This document shows, one piece after another, positions 33,960 through 42,842 of a stretch of DNA of 64,000 bases (position 1 is the first letter of the stretch; every line of letters starts with the position of its first letter). The stretch lies in the NCBI GenBank assembly GCA_003170135.1, contig PMZR01000127.1:30869-94868 (forward strand). Reading direction: 5' to 3'. The stretch is from Acidobacteriota bacterium (lineage in GTDB: Bacteria; Acidobacteriota; Vicinamibacteria; Vicinamibacterales; Fen-181). The notes beneath the pieces were generated by a model. It saw only the letters and a list, made by a program, of their open reading frames with translations, was not told the origin of the DNA and did not search any database. Both the position numbers and the translations under genes were made by a program.

Positions 33960-34541
33960 ATGAAGCGTCTCTCGATCGCCTTCCGCTGCTTCTTCTCGCT
34001 GTTGTTCAAGGGGACGATCTCCGAAACGCTGCTTGCCGAGCTTCGAGATCGCGTGGCCGTGCCCCGACCCGGAAGCCTGTCGCCGGCGCCACCGCTCGCG
34101 AGCCGGGGTTTGTCGACCGCCGCCCCCCCGCCCGCGCCGAGCGAGGCACGGCTGCCCGACAGCACCGCGCGCGCCATCCAGATGCTCGCGCTGTTGCAGC
34201 GCGACGGCCGCCTGGTCGACTTCTTCACGGAAGACATCGCCGAATACGACGATGCCCAGGTGGGAGCGGCGGTGCGCGACATGCACGAGAGCTGCCGCGC
34301 GACGCTCAACCGGTACCTCGCGTTGCAGCCCGTCGTTCCCGGCGAGGAAGGCAAGCCGATTACCGTCGACGCGGGATTCGATCCCGGGACCATCAAGTTG
34401 ATCGGAAACGTCACGGGGCAGCTGCCCGCGCGCGGCGTGTTGCGCCATCACGGCTGGCAGGCGGGAGACATCCGGCTGCCGGATCTGCCGGGTGGGGCAA
34501 GCCGCTCGGTGATCGCCCCGGCGGAAGTCGAGATCAGCTAG
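33960..34541 (+). CDS. DUF2760 protein, first gene of an Hsp70-type cluster
   Basis: 193 aa. N-terminus MKRLSIAFRCFFSLLFKG, then a Pro/Ala-rich stretch, and the DUF2760 core (RAIQMLALLQRDGRLVDFFTEDIAEYDDAQVGAAVRDMHESCRATLNRYLAL and VTGQLPARGVLRHHGWQAGDIRLPDLP). DUF2760 proteins are normally encoded directly before divergent Hsp70/DnaK-like genes, as here (86 bp to the next gene). The C-terminal DUF-specific basic/aromatic loop may contact the chaperone. Function unknown; a cochaperone role is inference. Confidence 0.85.
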   Translation: MKRLSIAFRCFFSLLFKGTISETLLAELRDRVAVPRPGSLSPAPPLASRGLSTAAPPPAPSEARLPDSTARAIQMLALLQRDGRLVDFFTEDIAEYDDAQVGAAVRDMHESCRATLNRYLALQPVVPGEEGKPITVDAGFDPGTIKLIGNVTGQLPARGVLRHHGWQAGDIRLPDLPGGASRSVIAPAEVEIS

Positions 34542-34569
34542 TCGCCAGCGTCACCTGACTGCCCAACTT

Positions 34570-34611
34570 CGAAGGCCGAAGGCCCAGGGCCGAAAGCCCA
34601 GGGCCGGAGAC
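34570..34611. repeat. Heptanucleotide tandem array (CGAAGGC/CCAGGGC)
   Basis: Six 7-bp units: CGAAGGC, CGAAGGC, CCAGGGC, CGAAAGC, CCAGGGC, CGGAGAC. It lies inside the DUF2760-Hsp70 operon, 17 bp before the GTG start of the Hsp70 gene. Confidence 0.85.
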
Positions 34612-34627
34612 CCTTCCAGGACGCACC

Positions 34628-36496
34628 GTGGCCAAGACTGCCGCTGCTCCCAGCACGCACATCGTCGGCATCGACCTCGGCACGACCAATTCGGCACTCG
34701 CTCACGTGGCCGCCGAGGGCGAGCAGGCGCGCAGCGAGGTCCTGGCAATCCCGCAGCTCGTCAACGTCGGCGAGATCGGCGAGATGACATTGCTGCCGTC
34801 GTTCCTCTACGTGCCGGCGGAGGTCGATTTCCCTGCGGGCAGCCTGGCGCTCCCGTGGAACGCGTCTCCGCCGTTCGTCACCGGCGAGCTGGCGCGCAAG
34901 CGCGGCGCCGAGAACCCGGTGCGGCTGGTGGCATCGGCGAAGTCGTGGTTGTCCTACGCGGCCATCGATCGCACCACGGCGATCCTGCCCTGGCAGTCGC
35001 CGCCCGAGGTGCCGAAGCTGTCGCCGGTGGACGTGTCGTCGGCCTACCTGCAGTACCTGCGGGACGCGTGGAACCACGTGAACGCCACGGGCCGATCCCG
35101 GAGCAAGCTCGGCGACCAGGACATCATCCTCACGATTCCCGCGTCGTTCGATGAGGAAGCCCGGCGCCTGACGCTGCGCGCGGCCGAGCAGGCGGGTTTC
35201 GCGCACGTCACGCTGCTGGAGGAGCCGCAGGCCGCCTTCTACGCGTGGATCGAGAGCCAGGGCGAGGCGTGGCGCGACATCGTCAAGGTGGACGATCTCG
35301 TGCTCGTGTGCGACATCGGCGGCGGCACGACCGACTTCAGCCTCATTACCGTGTCCGAGGAGCAGGGCGAGCTGGTGCTGCGGCGCGCAGCCGTCGGCGA
35401 CCACCTGCTGCTTGGCGGCGACAACATGGATCTCGCGCTCGCGCGTGTGCTCCAGCAGCGCCTCGAAGCCAAGGGCCAGCGGATCGACACGTGGCAGCTC
35501 CAGGAGCTCTGGTATCGATGCCGCCACGCGAAGGAGACGCTGCTCACCGATCCGGCGCTTCCCGGTCAGTCGGTCACGGTCCGCGGCAAGGGCACGAAGC
35601 TCGTTGGCGGCACGCTCAAGACGGAGATGACGCGCGAGGACGTGCACGCGGTCCTCGTTGACGGGTTCTTCCCGCTGGTCGAGCGCGATGCGATGCCGGC
35701 ACGCCAGCGCCGCGTCGGCTTCCAGGAGCTCGGCCTGCCCTACGCCGCCGATCCGGCGGTGACGCGCCACCTCGCCCGGTTCCTGCTGGAGCAGAGCCGC
35801 AACGCGGGCGAGGGCGATCGGCTTCGCCGCGGCCCGAGCGGCCTCGCGTGCCCGACGCACGTGCTGTTCAACGGCGGCGTCATGAAGGCGAACCCGCTGC
35901 GGGCGCGGGTGGTCGAGGTCCTCAACCGCTGGGTGCAGCAGGAAGGATTCCAGCCGCTCGACGCGCGGCACGTGCTGGAAGCGCGCGATCTGGATCTGGC
36001 CGTCGCGCGGGGCGCCGCCTACTACGGCAAGGCGCGACACGGCCGCGGCGTACGGATTCGCGCGGGCGCGCCGCGGACGTATTACATCGGCATCGAGAGC
36101 GCGATGCCGTCGGTGCCCGGCATGGAGGCGCCGCTCAAGGCATTGTGCATCGTCCCGTTCGGCATGGAAGAAGGCACGCGCGGCGATATTCCGGGGCGCG
36201 AGTTCGGCCTGGTGGTGGGCGAACCGGCCGAGTTCCGGTTCCTGACCTCGACGACGCGCAAGCAGGATCACATCGGGGACCTGGTCGAGGACTGGGGCGA
36301 CGACATCCAGGAAATCAGCCCGCTCGAGGTGACGTTGCCTGGAGACGGGCGGGGCGACGAAATGCGGCCCGTGCGCCTCGAGACGAACGTCACCGAGGTG
36401 GGCACGCTCGAACTCTGGTGCGTCAGCCGCGACGGCAGCGACCGGTGGAAGCTGGAGTTCAACATCCGGACGCGGGACCAATCCCAGCTCCCCTGA
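34628..36496 (+). CDS. Divergent Hsp70 (DnaK-like) family protein
   Basis: 622-aa actin-fold ATPase. Phosphate-1 loop GIDLGTTNSALAHV (from residue 14), catalytic-lysine region AKSWLS, ILTIPASFDEEARRLTLRAAEQAG, and phosphate-2 VCDIGGGTTDFSLI (about residue 229); HLLLGGDNMDLALARVL follows. The substrate-binding part (from about 400) is replaced by a compact beta domain with EVGTLELWCVSRDG. It is therefore an HscA/DnaK-related chaperone with a non-standard C-terminus. GTG start at 34628; no ATG is available before the loop. Pairs with the larger paralog 21 bp downstream. Confidence 0.88.
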   Translation: MAKTAAAPSTHIVGIDLGTTNSALAHVAAEGEQARSEVLAIPQLVNVGEIGEMTLLPSFLYVPAEVDFPAGSLALPWNASPPFVTGELARKRGAENPVRLVASAKSWLSYAAIDRTTAILPWQSPPEVPKLSPVDVSSAYLQYLRDAWNHVNATGRSRSKLGDQDIILTIPASFDEEARRLTLRAAEQAGFAHVTLLEEPQAAFYAWIESQGEAWRDIVKVDDLVLVCDIGGGTTDFSLITVSEEQGELVLRRAAVGDHLLLGGDNMDLALARVLQQRLEAKGQRIDTWQLQELWYRCRHAKETLLTDPALPGQSVTVRGKGTKLVGGTLKTEMTREDVHAVLVDGFFPLVERDAMPARQRRVGFQELGLPYAADPAVTRHLARFLLEQSRNAGEGDRLRRGPSGLACPTHVLFNGGVMKANPLRARVVEVLNRWVQQEGFQPLDARHVLEARDLDLAVARGAAYYGKARHGRGVRIRAGAPRTYYIGIESAMPSVPGMEAPLKALCIVPFGMEEGTRGDIPGREFGLVVGEPAEFRFLTSTTRKQDHIGDLVEDWGDDIQEISPLEVTLPGDGRGDEMRPVRLETNVTEVGTLELWCVSRDGSDRWKLEFNIRTRDQSQLP

Positions 36497-36517
36497 TCCT
36501 TGTGCCCGGTCTCCGCC

Positions 36518-39442
36518 ATGGCCCGTTCCCGCTATCTCATCGGCCTCGATCTCGGCACCACCAATTCCGCGGTTGCCTACGTGGACACGTCGCAGGCGCC
36601 ACGCGGCGGCCGGCCCACGGTGCACCGTTTCGCGATTCCCCAGGTCGTGCAGCCGGGCGAGGTCGCGGCGCGCGACACGCTGCCGTCGTTCCTCTATTTC
36701 CCGACCGAAGATGAACGGCGCGCCGGCCTCGGCGAGACGGGCGGCCCGCTCGCCGGCGTCTATGCACGCGACCACGGCGCGCTGGTACCAGGCCGACAGG
36801 TGGCGTCGGCCAAGTCCTGGTTGTGCAATCCCGCGGTCGATCGCCTGGCGCGCATTCTGCCGTGGGGCCATTCGGACGAAGCCAGCGGATGTTCGCCCGT
36901 TGAAGCCTCGACCAGCTACCTGGCGCACATCCGCGACGCCTGGAACCGGGCGCATCCAGCCGCGCCCGCTGCCGAACAGTTCGAACATCAGCCCATCGTG
37001 CTGACGGTGCCGGCCTCGTTCGACGAGGAGGCGCGCGAGCTGACGCTTGGGGCCGCGCACGATGCCGGGCTCGAACATGTCACCCTCCTGGAGGAACCGC
37101 TGGCGGCCTTCTACGCCTGGATGGCCAGCCACGCGCGGTCGTTCCGGCGGCAGCTTCACGAAGGCGACGCGATCCTCATCTGTGACGTCGGCGGCGGCAC
37201 CACCGATTTCACGCTCATCCGGACGACCCTTCGGGACGACCAGGTGGGCTTCGAGCGCACCGCGGTCGGCGAGCACCTCTTGCTCGGCGGCGACAACCTC
37301 GATCTGGCGCTCGCGAAACGTCTCGAGGCGGCGCTCGGAACCGTGCGGCTGACGCTCCGCCAGCAACAGGCACTCGCGCGCCTCGTCTCGGCCGCCAAGG
37401 AGCAGCTGCTCGGCGATCGTGGGCGCGACCGCGAGACCATCGCGATTCCCGCCGCGGGGAGCGCGGTCGTGGGCGGCCGCCTGGCCGCCGATCTCACACG
37501 CCAGGAAGTCGTGGATACGCTGCGAGACGGATTCCTGCCGCTCGTGGCTCGCGACGACCTGCCCGCGCGCGTCACGCGAGCCGGCCTGCGCGAGTTCGGA
37601 CTTCCGTACGCGACCGAACCGGCCATCACGCGGCATCTTGCCGCGTTCCTGACCCGCGCGGCGCTTTCCGCCAGCGGCCGAGGAGGCGATTCGCGCGCCA
37701 CGGACCCCGGCGGCGCCCTCCGCGACGCCGGCCCGGTGCGGCCCGATGCGGTCCTCTTCAACGGCGGCTTCTTCACCCCCGACGTCGCGCGCGACGCGAT
37801 CGTCCGGACGCTCGAATCGTGGTTCCAGGCGGAGGATCCCGCGTGGCACCTGGCGGTGCTCACCAACCGCGATCCGGCCGGCGCCGTCGCCGCGGGCGCG
37901 GCCTACTACGCGTTCGTTTGCGACCATGGCGGGCTGCGCGTGTCGGGCGGCAGCGCGCGCGCCTACTACGTCGCGCTTCGCAGCGACGCCACGCGCATCG
38001 ACGGACAGGTGACCGCCGTCTGCGTGATGCCGAGAGGCACGGAAGAGGGAACGTCGGTCGATCTCGCTGGTCGGGCGTTCACGGTGGCCACCAACCGGCC
38101 GGTGGCGTTCCCGCTCTACAGTTCAACGACACGTCGCGATGGCGTCGGCGATCTCGTCCACCTCGAAGAGAGCGACGTGCACCGGCACGCGCCGCTCGTG
38201 ACGATCCTCCGTTACGGCCGGAAGTCGCGTCACCAGGAGCTGCCCGTGCACCTGGCCGCGCGGTTCACCGAAGTCGGCACGCTCGAGATCTGGTGTCACT
38301 CGGACGTCAGCGACCACCGCTGGCGCCTGCAGTTCGAGCTGCGCGCCACCGAGCAGGCGGCAGACGATGCGGACGACGCGGACACGCGCGGGCGAGACGA
38401 GGCGCCCGGTGCCGCTGAGGCAGCCATCGTCATCGCAGACGAGGCCGTCGATCAGGCGGCGGCGTTCATTCGCGAAGTGTTCGGACCGCGAGCGGTTGCG
38501 CCGGCCATGCCATCGCCTGCTGACGCCGGGCGCGCCTCTGTGTCCGCCGACGCGGCTCTCGGCGCGGCCATCACGCCGGACGCCATCGTCGCGCAGACCG
38601 AGAGCCTGTTCGGGTATGGGCGTCAGGCGTGGCCGCTCGCCGTCATCCGGCGCCTGGCGGACGTGCTCATCGAGTGCATGGACGGACGGCGCAAAGGCCC
38701 GCGCTTCGAAGCGCGCTGGCTGAACCTGGCCGGCTTCTGCCTGCGACCCGGCTTCGGTGCCACGCTCGACGAGTGGCGCATGGAACAGCTGCGCCGCGTG
38801 TACCTGGCCGGCCCCGCCTTCTCGAACGACCTTCAGGTGCAGGCGGAATGGCTCGTGTTGTGGCAGCGCGTCGCGGGCGGGCTGAGCGCCGGGCAGCAGC
38901 AGGAGATCCACCAGCGGTACCGGACGCTGCTCGGAATCGGCGGAAAGAAGGACGTGAAGCGCCTGAATACGCAGGTCGAGCGCGAGGGGTGGCGGTTGCT
39001 CACCAGCCTCGAACTCCTGTCGCCGGCCCTGCGCGCGGCGCTCGGCGACCAACTCCTCGAACGCCTCGACCGGCAGCCCGACAACCCCGCGTTCCTCTGG
39101 GCGCTCGGCCGCCTCGGCGCGCGCATTCCGTCGCACGGGCCACTGAACACCGTCGTGCCGTCGGTCTCCATGACGAAGTGGCTCGAGGCGCTGCTCACCC
39201 GGCCCCGCCTCGGCGCCGAAGCACAAGCCGCGATCGTCCAGATGGCAGCCAGGACCGACGATCCGCATCGCGACATCGATGACGATCTGCGCGGTCGGGT
39301 GATCGAGCGCCTGGCGGCAGTCGGCACCCCGGCCGAGGACATCGAACGCCTGCGCCGCTACGTGGCCCCCGCAACGAGCGATGCCATCCGCATGTTCGGC
39401 GAGACGCTGCCGGCGGGGCTGCGGCTCGAGGAATCGGCCTGA
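36518..39442 (+). CDS. Large Hsp70-family protein with DUF3731-like C-terminus
   Basis: 974 aa, paralog of the preceding protein: GLDLGTTNSAVAYV, AKSWLCNPAVDR, LTVPASFDEEARELTLGAAHDAGLEHVTLLEEPLAAFYAW and ILICDVGGGTTDFTLI. After the shared ATPase and beta domain (about 1-610, ending RWRLQFELRATEQA) an acidic linker precedes about 330 extra residues (AVIRRLADVLIECMDGRRKGPRFEARWLNLAGFCLRPGFGA...QVQAEWLVLWQRVAGGLSAGQQQEI). This matches the DUF3731 helical tail of large bacterial Hsp70 proteins. ATG 36518 is preferred; a GTG at 36500 is also in frame. The three-gene cluster is probably one chaperone system. Confidence 0.88.
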   Translation: MARSRYLIGLDLGTTNSAVAYVDTSQAPRGGRPTVHRFAIPQVVQPGEVAARDTLPSFLYFPTEDERRAGLGETGGPLAGVYARDHGALVPGRQVASAKSWLCNPAVDRLARILPWGHSDEASGCSPVEASTSYLAHIRDAWNRAHPAAPAAEQFEHQPIVLTVPASFDEEARELTLGAAHDAGLEHVTLLEEPLAAFYAWMASHARSFRRQLHEGDAILICDVGGGTTDFTLIRTTLRDDQVGFERTAVGEHLLLGGDNLDLALAKRLEAALGTVRLTLRQQQALARLVSAAKEQLLGDRGRDRETIAIPAAGSAVVGGRLAADLTRQEVVDTLRDGFLPLVARDDLPARVTRAGLREFGLPYATEPAITRHLAAFLTRAALSASGRGGDSRATDPGGALRDAGPVRPDAVLFNGGFFTPDVARDAIVRTLESWFQAEDPAWHLAVLTNRDPAGAVAAGAAYYAFVCDHGGLRVSGGSARAYYVALRSDATRIDGQVTAVCVMPRGTEEGTSVDLAGRAFTVATNRPVAFPLYSSTTRRDGVGDLVHLEESDVHRHAPLVTILRYGRKSRHQELPVHLAARFTEVGTLEIWCHSDVSDHRWRLQFELRATEQAADDADDADTRGRDEAPGAAEAAIVIADEAVDQAAAFIREVFGPRAVAPAMPSPADAGRASVSADAALGAAITPDAIVAQTESLFGYGRQAWPLAVIRRLADVLIECMDGRRKGPRFEARWLNLAGFCLRPGFGATLDEWRMEQLRRVYLAGPAFSNDLQVQAEWLVLWQRVAGGLSAGQQQEIHQRYRTLLGIGGKKDVKRLNTQVEREGWRLLTSLELLSPALRAALGDQLLERLDRQPDNPAFLWALGRLGARIPSHGPLNTVVPSVSMTKWLEALLTRPRLGAEAQAAIVQMAARTDDPHRDIDDDLRGRVIERLAAVGTPAEDIERLRRYVAPATSDAIRMFGETLPAGLRLEESA

Positions 39443-39753
39443 AATTCATCCGCAGATTTCCGGGATTCCCGCAGATTCCGGACACCAGGACTTCGACGCG
39501 TGGCCGGCCCTGCGGCCGCCCCGCCGCGAGAGTTACTTTGAATCTGCGCCTTTGAATCTGCGTGAATCTGCGGCTCGATGACCATTTGCTGCTGAGCGGT
39601 GTCAAATTGATCAAGGGCCGCTCGAACCTGACGCCCGGAACGACCCCGGCGTCTGCGGCCAAGAAAAGCGTGAACGGCCGGCCTGCGATGTTCGTCCAAT
39701 CGATCAGCAGAGGCGGACGCGGCCCGAGGCGAGCGCGCAACCGGAGCACGGCC
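39443..39753. other. Gene-free spacer with an inverted CGCAGATT element
   Basis: 311 bp. 39446..39481 and 39540..39581 form an imperfect inverted repeat of CGCAGATT units, the second copy of the element seen at 25149..25260. Its left arm starts 3 bp after the Hsp70 stop. No CDS is supported. Confidence 0.65.
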
Positions 39754-40179
39754 ATGACGTCGCAGCAGTCGCCGGAAATTCACATGCAGGAGATTGACGG
39801 CCAGCACCGGATGCTGGTCACGCTGATGACCGACCTGCACGAGGCCTTGAAGTACGCGCGCGCCACCGAAACCATCAGCGACGCGTTCGACGAGGTGGTG
39901 GAGTACACGAACTACCACTTCACGGTCGAAGAACGCCTCATGCGCGAGAGCGGTTTTCCGGGATACCTTCTCCACAAGGCCGTCCACGACGTGGTGCGGG
40001 TGCAGTTGCTCGATCTGCGGGCACAATTCGAGAACGGCGGGCGCGGAGCGGTCAGCCCCGCGACGCTGCAGTTCCTGCGCGACTGGCTCATCAGCCACAT
40101 CACCGCCGAAGACGAGGCGATGGCGCGCTACCTCGACGCGGAGGCGGCCGGCTCGCCCGCTCGCGTTACCATTCACTAA
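39754..40179 (+). CDS. Bacteriohemerythrin
   Basis: 141-aa single-domain hemerythrin that binds O2 (or NO) reversibly at a di-iron site. All seven canonical ligands are present: H18 (GQH), H55, E59 (YHFTVEE), H74, H78 (LLHKAVH), H115 and D120 (SHITAED). Start ATG 39754 has GGAG 8 nt upstream; a longer frame begins in the repeat spacer. Role: O2 sensing, storage or delivery. No redox or chemotaxis domain is fused. Confidence 0.93.
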   Translation: MTSQQSPEIHMQEIDGQHRMLVTLMTDLHEALKYARATETISDAFDEVVEYTNYHFTVEERLMRESGFPGYLLHKAVHDVVRVQLLDLRAQFENGGRGAVSPATLQFLRDWLISHITAEDEAMARYLDAEAAGSPARVTIH

Positions 40180-40247
40180 CCCGCCCGGAACTCCAACGCC
40201 GTTGATACACTAGCCTGCGGTGCCGAGACAAACTGCCCGCCGGCTCG

Positions 40248-41630
40248 ATGCCTGATTCCACTTCCACGCCCACGCGTCGGGTGCGCGCGTTCCGCGCCGT
40301 CCGCCTGGAAATCGGCCCGATGCTCGCGCTGGCCGGGCCGGTCGTCCTCGCCGAGATCGGCTGGATGGCCATGGGCTTCGTGGACACGGCCATCGTCGGC
40401 CGGCTGGGCCCGGAGGCGATCGGGGCGGTCGGCATCGGCACGGCGCTGTTCGGCACGCTCGCGATCTTCGGCATGGGCCTGCTGCTCGGTCTCGAGACGC
40501 TCGTCTCGCAGGCCTACGGCGCGCGCACCCTCGACTCGTGCCACCGCGCGCTCATCGATGGCCTCTACCTCAGCGCGATCGTCGCGGTCCCGCTGCTGCT
40601 GGTCGGTGCCGCGGCGAACTGGTCGCTGCAGTTCTGGGGCCTGCCGGCCGGCGTCCTCCGCCTTGCCGTTCCCTACTTCAGCGTCCTCACGTGGAGCCTG
40701 CTGCCGCTCCTGCTGTACGCCGCATTCCGCCGCTACCTGCAGGCGATGGGCCTGGTCGCCGCGGTGACCTTCGCGCTCATCTCCGCCAACCTCATCAACG
40801 CCTGCGCGAACTGGGTGCTCGTCTTCGGTCATCTCGGTCTGCCCGCGCTCGGGGTCAGGGGGTCGGCCGTCGCCACGCTGATCTCGCGGATCTACATGGC
40901 GGTCGTGCTCCTCGTTGCGATCGTGGCCCACAACCGGCGGGGGCACCTCGGGCTGTTCGCCATCTCGTGGCGCTTCGACGCGACAGGCATCGGCCGGCTG
41001 CTCCGGCTTGGATTGCCCGCCGCCGCGCAGGTCACGCTCGAACTGGGCGTCTTTTCCGCGGTGACCGTGCTCGCCGGGCGCGTGGATGAAGCGTCGCTCG
41101 CCGCCCACCAGATCGTGCTCACACTCGCGGGACTGACCTTCATGGTGCCGCTCGGCGTCGGTTCGGCCGGCGCGGTCCGCGTCGGCCAGGCGATCGGACG
41201 CCGCGATCCTTCGGGCGCGCGGCGATCAGGTTGGACGGCGCTGCTGCTCGGCGTCAGCTTCATGTCCTGCGCTGCCGCGGGCTTCCTGCTCATCCCGGTG
41301 CCGCTCATCCATGTGTTCACGTCGAGCCGTCCGGTCGTGGCGCTCGGCGTCTCGTTGCTGGCGGTCGCCGCGATGTTCCAGCTCTTCGATGGACTGCAGG
41401 GCGTCGCCACGGGCGTCCTTCGAGGGCTCGGCGACACGCGCACACCGATGATCACCAATTTGCTGGGCCACTGGCTGCTCGGCCTGCCCATCGGCTATGG
41501 CCTGTGCTTCTTCGCGGGATGGGGTGTCGTCGGACTCTGGATCGGCCTGTCGATCGGCCTGGTCGCCGTCAGCCTCACGCTGCTGGCGGCCTGGATGCGG
41601 CGATCGAGCCTGGCCGCGCGCGATGAATGA
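40248..41630 (+). CDS. MATE family efflux transporter
   Basis: 460 aa, 12 membrane segments in two related halves (PMLALAGPVVLAEIGWMAMGFVDTAIVGRLGPEAIGAVGIG and RLGLPAAAQVTLELGVFSAVTVLAGRVDEASLAAHQIVLTLAG), as in NorM-like Na+/H+-coupled drug exporters. GxLGPxAIGAVG and LAAHQI are the family signatures. Standalone gene; substrate range unknown. Confidence 0.93.
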   Translation: MPDSTSTPTRRVRAFRAVRLEIGPMLALAGPVVLAEIGWMAMGFVDTAIVGRLGPEAIGAVGIGTALFGTLAIFGMGLLLGLETLVSQAYGARTLDSCHRALIDGLYLSAIVAVPLLLVGAAANWSLQFWGLPAGVLRLAVPYFSVLTWSLLPLLLYAAFRRYLQAMGLVAAVTFALISANLINACANWVLVFGHLGLPALGVRGSAVATLISRIYMAVVLLVAIVAHNRRGHLGLFAISWRFDATGIGRLLRLGLPAAAQVTLELGVFSAVTVLAGRVDEASLAAHQIVLTLAGLTFMVPLGVGSAGAVRVGQAIGRRDPSGARRSGWTALLLGVSFMSCAAAGFLLIPVPLIHVFTSSRPVVALGVSLLAVAAMFQLFDGLQGVATGVLRGLGDTRTPMITNLLGHWLLGLPIGYGLCFFAGWGVVGLWIGLSIGLVAVSLTLLAAWMRRSSLAARDE

Positions 41631-41687
41631 TAGAATCACCCGCCTGCCGCCGGCCGGGACGCCTGGCGGCCTTTTGCCCGAGGAACC

Positions 41688-42821
41688 ATGGCCTACCTGG
41701 ATCCGAAACGGCGCCTGGCGCCGCCGCCGCTCGAGAGCCCGATCGACGTCGGGCAATTGATCGACCGCTACTTCAACGCGTATAACGCCGCGCGTCTGCG
41801 CGAAGCCTGCCAGCTCTTCGTCCGGTTGCTCGACGAAGGCGCGACCGTCGGCGTCTCGCTGGCGGGCGCGCTCACGCCGGCGGGCCTGGGGGCCGTGCTG
41901 GCGCCGCTCGTCCGTGCCGGGTTCATCGACTACGTCTCCTCGACGGGCGCGAACCTGTATCACGACCTCCACTTCGCGCTCGGTCACCCGCTCTACCAGT
42001 CAACGGCGAGCGTCGCGTCCGGCGCGAACGACCTCGACCTGCGCCGCGAAGGCGTCATCCGCATCTACGACGTGCTGTTCGACCAGAAGGTCCTGCTCGA
42101 AACCGATGACTGGCTCTACCGCACGCTGCTGCGCGAGGAATTCCGCAAGACGATGGGCACGAGCGAGCTGCACTACGGGGTCGGCAAGTACGCGCTCGAC
42201 GCGTGCCGCTCGCACGGCATCGACCCGGGCCTTCTCGCCACGTGCCACGAGTACGGCGTTCCGATCTATGCGCCGAGCCCCGGCGACTCGACCGTCGGCA
42301 TGAACATTTCCGCGGTTTGGACGGCGCGCCCCGAGGCCGCACCGCTCATCAATCCCGCGATCGACGTGGCCGAGACCGCCGCCATCGTGCTCGACGCGAA
42401 GCGCAGCGGACACCCGAGCGGCGTCGTCATTTTTGGCGGCGGCGCGCCCAAGAACTTCCTGCTGCAGACCGAACCGCAGCTGCAGGAGGTGCTCGGCATC
42501 GAAGAAAAAGGGCACGACTACTTCATCCAGGTCACCGACGCACGGCCGGACACCGGCGGACTCTCCGGCGCCACGCCATCGGAAGCGGTTTCGTGGGGGA
42601 AGATCGATCCGAGCCAGCTGCCCAACACGGTGGTCTGCTACGCCGATACGACGCTGGTCATGCCGCTGCTCGCGGTCTACGCGCTCGCACGCGCGAAGCG
42701 CCGCGAGCCCAAGCGGCTGTATCACCAGCTGCCGCAGCTCGTCGAGAAGTTGCGCGTCGAACATCGGCGGACGACGCTCTACAAGGATCGCTGGGGATCG
42801 GGAGGGGACGGTAGGCAGTAG
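41688..42821 (+). CDS. Deoxyhypusine synthase-like enzyme
   Basis: 377-aa NAD-dependent Rossmann protein of the deoxyhypusine synthase family. Motifs: GATVGVSLAGALTPAGLGAVL, DYVSSTGANLYHDLHFALG, PVHSPSP-type APSPGDSTVGMN, and GVVIFGGGAPKNFLLQ with the family's active lysine at K255. Bacteria lack eIF5A, so bacterial homologs probably act on polyamines (for example homospermidine or agmatine condensation). The last residues (GDGRQ) and the stop lie in a heptanucleotide array. A DUF362 gene begins 22 bp later, but no functional link is evident. Confidence 0.85.
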   Translation: MAYLDPKRRLAPPPLESPIDVGQLIDRYFNAYNAARLREACQLFVRLLDEGATVGVSLAGALTPAGLGAVLAPLVRAGFIDYVSSTGANLYHDLHFALGHPLYQSTASVASGANDLDLRREGVIRIYDVLFDQKVLLETDDWLYRTLLREEFRKTMGTSELHYGVGKYALDACRSHGIDPGLLATCHEYGVPIYAPSPGDSTVGMNISAVWTARPEAAPLINPAIDVAETAAIVLDAKRSGHPSGVVIFGGGAPKNFLLQTEPQLQEVLGIEEKGHDYFIQVTDARPDTGGLSGATPSEAVSWGKIDPSQLPNTVVCYADTTLVMPLLAVYALARAKRREPKRLYHQLPQLVEKLRVEHRRTTLYKDRWGSGGDGRQ

Positions 42822-42838
42822 GCAGGGGCCGGTAGTCG
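42811..42838. repeat. Heptanucleotide array (GTAGGCA type) overlapping a gene end
   Basis: GTAGGCA, GTAGGCA, GGGGCCG, GTAGTCG. The stop codon of the deoxyhypusine synthase-like gene (42819..42821) is inside the second unit. Confidence 0.65.
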
Positions 42839-42842
42839 GCTC

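Noticed and set aside
34538..37927. 1129-codon open frame antisense to the two Hsp70 genes
   Set aside because: It is an antisense shadow; both sense genes have complete ATPase motifs.
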